From contig OZ020589.1 in the NCBI GenBank assembly GCA_963971535.1, positions 92,631,182-92,695,181 of the forward strand: a stretch of DNA of 64,000 nt, given 5' to 3'. The position numbers were made by a program, and so were the translations under genes. Within the stretch, counting starts at the first letter, position 1. Every line of letters starts with the position of its first letter. Origin of the DNA: Notolepis coatsorum. Its lineage: Eukaryota > Chordata > Actinopteri > Aulopiformes > Paralepididae. Under the pieces are notes generated by a model that was not told the DNA's origin, ran no database searches, and saw only the letters and a list, made by a program, of their open reading frames with translations. Positions 56,838-64,000 of the stretch are shown here, one piece after another.

Positions 56838-57030
56838 CGCTTCACATTCGATAAATGGGGGGGGGGGGGGGGGTAGATCATGATTGCATTTATTCCAAGT
56901 GCATAATGTCACACATTGTACACTAAACAGTCAGGTCAACAGTGTACAATGTGTGACATTATGCACTTGGAATAAATGCAATCATGATCTACCCCCCCCC
57001 CCCCCCCCCCCATTTATCGAATGTGAAGCG
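56838..57030. repeat. Near-perfect palindrome, 87-base arms
   Basis: 56838-56924 and 56941-57030 are inverted copies around a 16-base centre; the only visible difference is the length of the G/C run. Confidence 0.95.
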
Positions 57031-57684
57031 TATGCACAGTTTTGCTAAATTGCTGCGTTTTCTATACATAATTTTGATTTACCTTGAAAATGTCTATATG
57101 TAATATTAGTATGCCGAGAGATGTATACGGTAATTGTGTGGAATTGAAGCATACAGCTACACATTATTATAAAAATGCATATAGGCATACAACGTGATCG
57201 ATACAAATATCTCTATATAATATATGCATTGCATTTCATGAATGATAAACACCACTAAGTGTTGTGTGTACAGTGCATGACATTATTGCACTTGGACAAT
57301 GTGTTTCAGACGAGGAAATATGATTTCGCGCTGCTGCAGCAAAACGCTCATATCTCGACTTTGAGGAAACGCGCCTCGAATTGGGCCAATATTTACCTTT
57401 TTTGGCGTGGAATTGTGAACGAACGACGGCATGGATCAACAACTAGCATATTGTCAAATGAGCCCAACCATTTCCACATAGCTAAAATATATAATATAGA
57501 AATCTATCCGCGGAAATCATGTGTTTTCGCTAAATCAGCCTCTTAAGAGTCTGGCACGGTGGGGGATTTGCCGTCTCCCCCTAGTGGCGCTCAAAGTGTT
57601 ACTTAATGGTAACAGAATGTGTTCAATTATGATATCTCTGTGTTTATGTAATTAAGGGCAAATCAAATATATATATTATGAGAT

Positions 57685-59078
57685 TGTTACGAAGGATCAG
57701 ATTAAACCGAATATATATATTTATTTATGGATATATATTGAATAGTATTTGTATATCGTTTGATATCCCTTGTATATTCCTTGTACATATACACGGAATA
57801 TCCCTTTAGTCTACTATAGCCCATAATAGTTCATTCTCTTATTGGACAAGGACCTGGCGCCAGGGGACAAGCCCCTTGGAGCCAAGTTCAATGGTACCGA
57901 CGAGACATGTCTCTACTAGCCCCGGCTCTGCGCAGGAATACGGCTACCGAAAGGAGAGTGGCACTATTTGTTCACCGTGCATATAAATATGGCGCAAGTA
58001 AATGTAGAAGTCCTCTTATCCCTTAGTCCTTTACCCTTCTACCCAACTAAGTAACAGAACGTGAAGCCTCACCCACGATACCGCGTGCGGTGCAGTATGG
58101 CCTATTTGGCCCCAGAATAGCATTGAGACTTCGTGCGAATTAATAACTGAATTGTCATAGTTTGGCACTGTACCGTCGAGTGCGACGTATTTCTATTAGG
58201 TTAATAATAGTCTATTATGTATGGTGCATCGTGCGGTTAGAGTTCTAAAGTGAGCAGCATCCCCATCGCTTCCTCGTGTTATCTAGAGTCTTAGCCAGGT
58301 TGGGCAGACCACACGTGGCGCTTTCATCCGAGGAGTTCTAGGCGAGGACCGAGTGGACCTGTACATTGGATTACCTACCCGACGACTGCTGAGCCCTATG
58401 CGGCATGGAATATATATTTGCTTTGGTACTTTGATTTGTGGAGCGGATAATCGCCAACACCGGTGAGTGTTGGATTTACCCCGAGAGGAGTCAAGGTGAG
58501 ACGGCGCTCAGACCAGACTGAGGTCGCCTCGCTTCTTCTTCATTGTGGACCTACAGCTACAGCTACAGCCTACAAGAGAGCCAAGGTGTATTCATCTGTG
58601 GATCAAGATTCTACTGCACTGTCTTCTGTACCTGAATTCTCTCTAGAAATCGTTGACCAGACGGGCTACTGCCGACGGCTCTCCTACCCCCCCTACCGGC
58701 CTACAACCGGGAGGACCCCTTCCAGAATATCCTGCTATATCATTAAGAGTACCATAGATCTAATTCCCTAAGAGCCAGGTTGTATACTTGCTTCCTGCGT
58801 AACCAGAGATTGGACATTCAGTGTTGATTTGCCTACGAATACTCATTTGCCAAGTGCATTCAAATCATAAATGTAATAGTAACTATTATATGTACCTTTT
58901 GCTATATATTAAATATTTGATTATTACCTTTGTGTGGACCCGATTTCATTGTGGGAAAGTGTTCATCATATTTAGATATCGTGTACTGTATGGCCAGTAG
59001 TTAAAGTACATAAAGCGGTAGTGGTTTAATGATACCATACTTATCAATACAGTCAGGGAATTGTACCCCTCAGTTACA
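57685..59078 (+). mobile_element. BEL solo LTR, plus strand
   Basis: 1394 bp, TGTTACGAAGGATCAG to CCTCAGTTACA, with a perfect 5-bp duplication GAGAT (57680-57684, 59079-59083). The intact LTR at 34217-34240 reads straight through this site with a single GAGAT. Close to the LTR at 2548. A TATA motif ATATAAATATGGCGC is at 57981. Confidence 0.95.
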
Positions 59079-59764
59079 GAGATCAATAACCCAAGTATTA
59101 AGTTGTTAGATGGTGTTTGTTCTTTGACTGGAGAACAAAGGAAAGTTCAGTTGGCAGTGAAGCCAACCCCCAATTTCACATCCAAACTTAGTAGGCCTGG
59201 GATTGGAGGAAAAGATTTGATGATGTCATTTTGGTGACGTCACTCAGAGACTCTAGGCATTTGATAAGAGGGGGTGTGGGACGGTGCAGGGAACTCTGAA
59301 ACCAAACCACCAAAGGAACCACACCCATCTCTTCACACAGGCGACGACGACGGCGGAAGCAGAGGAGCAGAACACACAAAGAACATCATTTTGGAGGGAG
59401 AATAGACTTTTGCTTTGTTCACCAGCAAGAGAACAAAGCCCAGCAACAACTTATCAACTCTACTGTAATATTAGTCTGATATAAGGGATCTGTGGCTTAG
59501 TACTTGAATACCCTTATATCATTGCAAAATCCATTTTTTATTGTAATTACACTCTTAACTTTTAATTAAACCAGATGCTGTTTACCAACTTCTCCTCTCC
59601 ATTTCTCCTGCTGATCCGCTGGTCGTCAAACAAGGACCTCCCAGTCTTTGTTAAAAGTACTTTCCAGGGCTTTTAAAGGTTTTGAACACAACGCGGAGAA
59701 GATTAGATATTAGGTTCTGATTATATCAGAACAATAAGCTCAGGAAAGTACTACACAAGTACAC

Positions 59765-60193
59765 TGTCCAATCAATATTTCGATTTCTGTCATTTAGCTG
59801 ACGCTTTTATCCAAAGCGACTTACAAGTTCTGTACGACAAGTCAGCAGGAAGGGTACTCTTTCAGCTGAGTAACAATGTTCATCAAAGTGTGCATAGTAG
59901 TAGAGACATCTTAGTATATTAGGAAGAGTGTATGATAGTAGAAGACAGTAAGAAGGTTTTGTTTTTTCGTTTTTTTTCATTTCAGATATTGATTGAAGAA
60001 GTGTGTTTTTAGTCGACGGCGAAAGATTGGTCGGGTTTCAGCTGTCCTAACTGTGGTGGGAAGTTCATTCCACCATTGTGGATCAAGGACAGAGAATAGG
60101 CGGCTTCTCTTGGATGACCCTCCCGGAGCTTGGATAGGAGTGGGTCTGAGGTGGCCAGAGGATGTAGAGCAGAGGGGTCTTGAGGGTGTGTAG
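59765..60193 (-). mobile_element. L2-type LINE 3' UTR
   Basis: The minus strand ends with TAAGTCGCTTTGGATAAAAG and CGTCAGCTAAATGAC (about 59789-59824), the usual end of L2-type LINEs in fish. It joins the coding remnant at 60194. Confidence 0.8.
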
Positions 60194-60626
60194 TTACTTA
60201 GAGACCATTGACCGGAGGTCGGCGGAAGCCGTTCCCTTCACTGCACGATATGCCAGGTTGAGGACCTTGAAGCGGATTTGTGCGGTGATGGGGAACCAGT
60301 GCAGGTCCCTGAGAAGTGGGGTAACATAAGCTGACTTTGGTAGGTTGGAGATCAGGCGGGCCGCTGTGTTCTGAATGAGTTGAAGTGGCTTGGTGGCAGT
60401 GGTCGGTAGACCAGCAAGCAGTGCATTGCAGTAGTGGAAACGAGACATGGCTATGTTGATTGCATGAGGAGTTGAGGGGCTTCTTTTGTCAGGAAGGGGT
60501 GGATCCTTCTGACGTTGCTCAGGAGGAATCTGCAGGTTCTGGTTGTTGCGGCGATGTGAGCAGAGAAGTTCAGCCGGTCGTCAAGGACAACACCAAGGTT
60601 CTTGGCAGACGGGGATGAGGCCATGG
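60194..60626 (-). pseudogene. L2-type LINE RT, C-terminal part
   Basis: The minus strand encodes SAKNLGVVLDDRLNFSAHIA and FLLSNVRRIHPFLT, then after a frameshift near 60450 SRFHYCNALLAGLP, QLIQNTAARLISNLP and PLLRDLHWFPITAQIRFKVL. This is the region after the RT palm in L2/CR1-type ORF2. Confidence 0.87.
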
Positions 60627-61996
60627 CCGCCTAGTTATAGTTGAAAGTGGGGGTGCAAGTTTTTTTTTTATTCTTTTTTTTTTTACATTTTTTTTTTTTT
60701 TTGCAAGGGGTGGTTTGGAGGGTGTCCGGCACGACCCCCTCCACGGCAGATTTTTTTACATTTAATGAACACCTGTATGTGCAATTTCCTGCAATATAGA
60801 GCCTTCAATCTTGACCAAAATAAAGCTGCTCTTTTCACTATAAAACTCAGTTTATATTGCAGTATGATAGCTATAATAATAATAACTTCACTGCGAGGGC
60901 TCTTTTAGCTAACGCTAGCTAGGCACGTATGATAGCCAATTACTATTATAATAATAATAATAATAACTTTCCCATCCTCCCAAAGCCCCTCCAGCCCCGT
61001 TCACATCCGCAGCACCAACAACAACAACAACAACAACTAATTGACGCTATCAATAGCCCCAGTGAGCGCGGCGGCTGAATGAATGAAAACTTTATTTAAC
61101 AGATTGCAGAATGGGTACAATACAGTACGGCTCAATACACACAATTGTTAAGGGGATGCAGACCAGAGAAAGACGTTTGTCTTGTTTACATCAGGGTCCC
61201 CTTTCGTGACTGTGCTGCACCGAGTGAATCCACAGTCACTTGCTCCTCAATGGGAAACCAACCTAGATTTACCATGAAGGACTGGTTCTGGCCGAACCGT
61301 TCGTTATACAAGTATCACAGAGACATTACAAAGGTGCTCACAGTTGCACGAGGGGTTCGCACAGAGATACGGGATGGTTTGAAAGCTCGGCGTTGCTAAT
61401 AAATATTTTTAATATTTTTTTATAAACTGCTCAAAGCGGCATTATTTCCGCCGTTGGGTGATCACAGCGCCTGCGCACAATCCTGTATCTCTGGATTCAC
61501 TCGGTGCAGCAGCGCCGAGGCTCACCATACGAGAAATATTCAGTTTCAATCTGTTTGCGCATTTAGTATACAGTCACAGTGTTCGACTTACGTGATGATT
61601 TGCTCCATTTTGATGTAAACGCCGAAGAATAATCCTCACGAGTCACAATGTTATCCAATATCCAGCCTGAATTTTTCAAACGCTTTCGAAAAAGCCGCCT
61701 CCCCCAACATGTCGTATACGTCATGCCGACGAACCGTGGCCCGTGGGCACTGGATCAAACCATTAAAGTGGGGGGGTCACACAATCTTTGGAAACTTAAA
61801 AACTTGCTATTAAGTGTCATTGCGTATTATTAATTGATTGAAATTACGTAGTTATGGTTCGATAAGATTTATATATTGGGGGGGATATTTATATCATATG
61901 ATATGATCAAAAAGTGAGGGAGCAAAGAGACAAGCTTGCTCCCCCAAGTTCAATAGTCCTGGAGCCCGTGCATCGTCTGCTCCGTTAAGTGGGCGC
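60627..61996. mobile_element. Insertion in the L2 LINE, class unknown
   Basis: LINE coding text stops and restarts at a repeated GGATGAGGCCAYGG (60616-60631 and about 61993-62006), which suits a target duplication. The ends show weak inverted similarity (GTTGAAAGTGGGGGTGCAAG left; GCTTGCTCCCCCAAGTTCAA right). Inside are a long T-run, a LINE tail and a 20-base inverted pair (61207, 61491). Confidence 0.5.
61075..61202 (-). mobile_element. LINE family 1, 3' end, minus strand
   Basis: GAATGAATGAAAACTTTATT then CAGATTGCAGAATGGGTACA is the reverse complement of the tail at 23070-23160; it keeps the TTAAGGGGATGCAGACCAGA part too. Confidence 0.85.
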
Positions 61997-62686
61997 CTAT
62001 GGATGAGGCCACGGCTACATTATCCACTGTGATGGAAAGGTCGGTCAGTGGGGAGATTTGGCCGGCAGGTGAAGCATTTCTGCTTAGGTTCAGTTTGAGT
62101 TGGTTGGTCGTCATCCAGGCGGAGATGTCGGACAGACAAGCCGAGATCCGTGCAAAGACATGGATATCTGAGGGAGGAAAGGAGAGGAAGAGTTGAGTAT
62201 CATCGGCATAGCAGTATGCAGTATGGCCCCCGTAAATGTACAAACCCCCCCCTATTGAGCCGTACTGTATTGTACCCATTCTGCAATCTGTTAATAAAGT
62301 TTTCAATCAATCAATCAAAGCAATGATACGAGAAGGCATGAGATGTGATAATGTTACCCAGAGATTTGGTGTAGAGGGAGAAGAGGAGGGGTCCAAGGAC
62401 CGAGCCCTGGGTGACACCGGTCTGAAGGGGGCGGGGGGCTAACAGGGTCCCTCTCCATGATACTCGGTAGGAGCGGTTGTCGAGGTAGGATGACAGCCAT
62501 GCCAGGGCAGAGCCTACAACTCCCATTCCTGCGAGGGATGCGAGGAGGATTTGATGGTTGACTGTGTCAAAGGCTGCTGACAGGTCCAGGAGAATCAGGA
62601 CAGAGGAGAGGCCCTTCGCTCTTGCTAAGTGAAGAGCCTCTGTGACTGCTATGAGGGCCGTCTCTGTGGAGTGACCAGTCCTAGAT
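61997..62686 (-). pseudogene. L2-type LINE reverse transcriptase core
   Basis: In the minus direction: TGHSTETALIAVTEALHLA, VLILLDLSAAFDTVNHQ (catalytic Asp), ALAWLSSYLDNRSYRV, TGVTQGSVLGPLLFSLYT, and after a small insertion YADDTQLFLSFPPSD (the second catalytic pair, about 62193-62214) and SDISAWMTTNQLKLNLS. The active-site residues remain, but the frame is broken by the insertion at 62218-62330, and upstream ORF2 sequence stops at 62686 beside the next LINE. Confidence 0.9.
62255..62325 (+). mobile_element. Very short LINE family 1 tail insertion
   Basis: GTACCCATTCTGCAATCTGT then TAATAAAGTTTTCAATCAAT: only the last about 60 bases of the LINE, placed between FSYHC and YADD codons of the L2 element. 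Confidence 0.85.
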
Positions 62687-62688
62687 CA

Positions 62689-63541
62689 TGAGGCTATTGA
62701 AACTGTTTTTGTAGAAATTCTATTTGAAAGGGCTAAATCTGTTCTAGTCGGCACAATTTACAGACCGCCAGACCAAAATGGCTTTTATGATGTGTTGGAT
62801 GCGTGCTTAGCTGGAGCTGAGGATGCAGAAATTATTCTTATTGGGGATTGGAACACGGATATGCAACAAAAAGATGCACCCGTCTTCAAATCCTACAATA
62901 GGTTTTGTGATCTGCACGGCCTCAGCCAGCTAATCACACAACCCACACGTGTATGTGAGTCAACTCAGACTACCATTGACCTCATCCTGACCTCTGACAA
63001 GTCCAAGATCGCCAATAAAGGGGTTATAGCATGCGGGTTAAGTGATCATTATATGATATTCTGCACCCGCAAAAAGCTAAAACAAAAGGCTGACTGTCAC
63101 AAAACAGTCACATCTAGAGACCTCAAAACCTACTCTAACGAGGCCTTTAACCTTGAACTGGAGAGTCTGGACTGGTCAGATGAGCTCAATGGTACACTGG
63201 TTGAAGAAACATGGCTTGGCTTCAAAACCAAATTTTCAACGATACTAAACAACATGGCCCCCCTAAGAACCACCAGGGTAAAAAATCACGCTGAGCCGTG
63301 GATGCACGCTGAAATACTGACCGCTATGAAAACCAGAGACAAAAAATGCTCTGAGTTTTGTAAAAGTCAGTCAAAGCTTACCATAAGCACGAGCAGTGAA
63401 CTCCAAGCCCACGTGACTGAACTCAAACTGGAAAGAAACAGACTAAGAAATGACGTAAACTCCATGATCAAAACAGCAAAAAAAAAATCATCAATGACAA
63501 AACCGAGGAACAAAAACAAACCACGTGAACTTTGGAAATGA
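62689..63541 (+). pseudogene. LINE ORF2 endonuclease domain
   Basis: The frame is open from 62689 (VLVGTIYRPPDQNGF), before the first ATG at 62792, and holds the last motifs of an apurinic-type endonuclease: ILIGDWNTDM (Asp/Asn pair), TTIDLILTSD and GLSDHYMIF with the final Asp-His. A linker with KMKTRDKKC-type basic residues leads towards RT. TGA at 63539-63541 breaks the frame; the 5' part of ORF2 is missing. This enzyme nicks the target DNA at insertion. Confidence 0.9.
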
Positions 63542-63950
63542 CTCAATAACCAACTAGGCTGCAGTAAAAAACTTAAAACCAGATTCTCAAACATAAACAT
63601 AAAGACGGACAACACGCTCATCACAGACAAGCTGGATGTAGCCAATTACTTAAATAGTTTCTTCACAAACATAGCCACAACACTGGTAAACAAACTACCC
63701 TCCCACTCAGGGCATTATGGGGTAGAACACATAGTAGCATACTACAAGAACCTAGGGGTCCACAAAGACGACTTCAAACTGGTAATGGTAACAACAGATG
63801 AGGTACTCAAAAAACTGAGCGCCCTCCAACCTAACAAGGCCACTGGCCATGACAACATCCCCTCCAAATTCCTCAGAGACTCAGCAGCCGCCATCACCCC
63901 AGTCATCACACACATAATAAACCTCTCCATAAAACAGGGACACTGTATTA
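63542..63950 (+). pseudogene. LINE ORF2, start of reverse transcriptase
   Basis: The same frame continues behind the TGA with VANYLNSFFTNIATTL and LQPNKATGHDNIPSKFLRDS, the usual N-terminal RT block, then INLSIKQG. Homology ends at about 63950 where another repeat begins. Confidence 0.87.
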
Positions 63951-63954
63951 AGCC

Positions 63955-64000
63955 CCACTATATCGTTAGGTTATGGCTATAACCAAGTTCTGTTAGTTAG
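63955..64000. repeat. Start of another repeat at the window edge
   Basis: GGTTATGGCTATAACCAAGT then TCTGTTAGTTAG resembles GGTTATGTATATAACCCAGT then TCTGTGAGTTATGG at 9185. It interrupts the LINE RT and continues outside the window. Confidence 0.5.

Larger units (their letters stand above)
56608..57262. repeat. Diverged direct repeat around two palindromes
   Basis: 56608-56755 and 57107-57262 share AATTGTGTGNAATTGAAGCA, CATTATTATAAAAAT and GCATTGCATTTCATGAATG with clear divergence. The two palindromes below lie between. Confidence 0.75.
45734..57602 (+). mobile_element. piggyBac-type transposon block, 11.9 kb
   Basis: Flanked by TTAA (45730-45733, 57603-57606); the intact left LTR reads CTTAATGG at this point, which proves the insertion. 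The ends are inverted (CACTTTGAGTGCCACT; AGTGGCGCTCAAAGTG), but the right end has an additional TTAC before the target TTAA. Near the left end GCCACTCACGAGATTTCTCG occurs twice (45744, 45787). It encodes a transposase and has gathered several later insertions and tandem growth, which explains its size. Confidence 0.88.
33489..59755 (+). mobile_element. Large LTR element with nested insertions
   Basis: The 5' LTR (33489-34899) and the 3' LTR (45067-59755) both start TGTAGTAGTTTTTG and end AGGAAAGTACTACA, and CAAG flanks both outer ends (33485-33488, 59756-59759). Taking out the piggyBac block with its TTAA and the solo LTR with its GAGAT leaves 1417 bases of 3' LTR against 1411 in the 5' LTR, which confirms the reading. 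About a dozen differences between the LTRs are visible. The interior holds a primer-site-like GGTGCTGTGACCC, a long leader and zinc-knuckle gag remnants, but no pol. ERV or Gypsy membership is undecided. Confidence 0.88.
45067..59755 (+). repeat. 3' LTR of the large element, split by two insertions
   Basis: LTR sequence is at 45067-45733, 57603-57684 and 59079-59755. The gaps hold the piggyBac block and a BEL solo LTR. Confidence 0.9.

Noticed and set aside
61145..61399. 84-codon frame within the insertion in the L2 LINE
   Set aside because: It starts inside a LINE 3' tail and shows no family motif; it cannot be separated from chance.

Overview
The window is repeat-dense eukaryotic DNA, most probably from a teleost (ray-finned) fish. 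I reach this from BEL/Pao LTR elements, hAT, piggyBac and Harbinger-like DNA transposons, an L2-type LINE whose 3' end carries the GTCGCTTTGGATAAAAGCGT motif common in fish, tRNA-derived SINEs, a 5S-like sequence and many CA/CT/GA microsatellites. I recognise no ordinary host gene. The species cannot be named from what I can see. There is one 200-base assembly gap (48032-48231).

Layout. 1-3919: 3' part of a BEL/Pao element (pol, then a 3' LTR). 3920-8720: old pieces (a repeat copy, a TTAA MITE, a reversed SINE, a hAT-like MITE, a hAT transposase 3' end between inverted arms, a LINE 3' end). 8719-22327: a composite with inverted repeats near both ends (9221-9372 and 22035-22186), holding a minus-strand LTR element without coding capacity (10446-18349) and a 5S rRNA-like sequence. 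22921-24583: LINE 3' end and sequence with promoter-like motifs, including a GAAANN array. 24584-30735: a complete young BEL element on the minus strand with two ~1.19-kb LTRs, an intact gag and a pol that lost RT, RNase H and integrase. 30736-33488: repeats.

33489-59755 is one large plus-strand LTR element (4-bp TSD CAAG, TGTAGTA...TACTACA LTRs, two zinc-knuckle gag remnants, no pol seen) carrying nested insertions: a SINE that itself holds a BEL solo LTR; an 11.9-kb piggyBac-type element inside the 3' LTR; and a second BEL solo LTR further along the same 3' LTR. The intact left LTR serves as an empty-site reference for the two insertions in the right LTR. The piggyBac block (45734-57602) contains a five-exon transposase gene with all three catalytic Asp, a gag-only LTR element, a small TIR element carrying a piece of the same transposase, a TTA-flanked MITE, a ~391-bp tandem array and several long near-perfect palindromes. 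59765-64000: an L2-type LINE on the minus strand broken by insertions, then a second LINE (endonuclease plus RT start) on the plus strand, cut at the right edge by another repeat.

How the parts relate. The three two-LTR elements have LTR pairs about 99% identical by eye, so they moved recently, yet none has a usable pol. They look non-autonomous and must have borrowed enzymes. The partial BEL at 1-3919 shows what a related pol looks like. The piggyBac gene is nearly intact, with three frame breaks that all lie in or beside single-base runs, so decay and assembly error are both possible.
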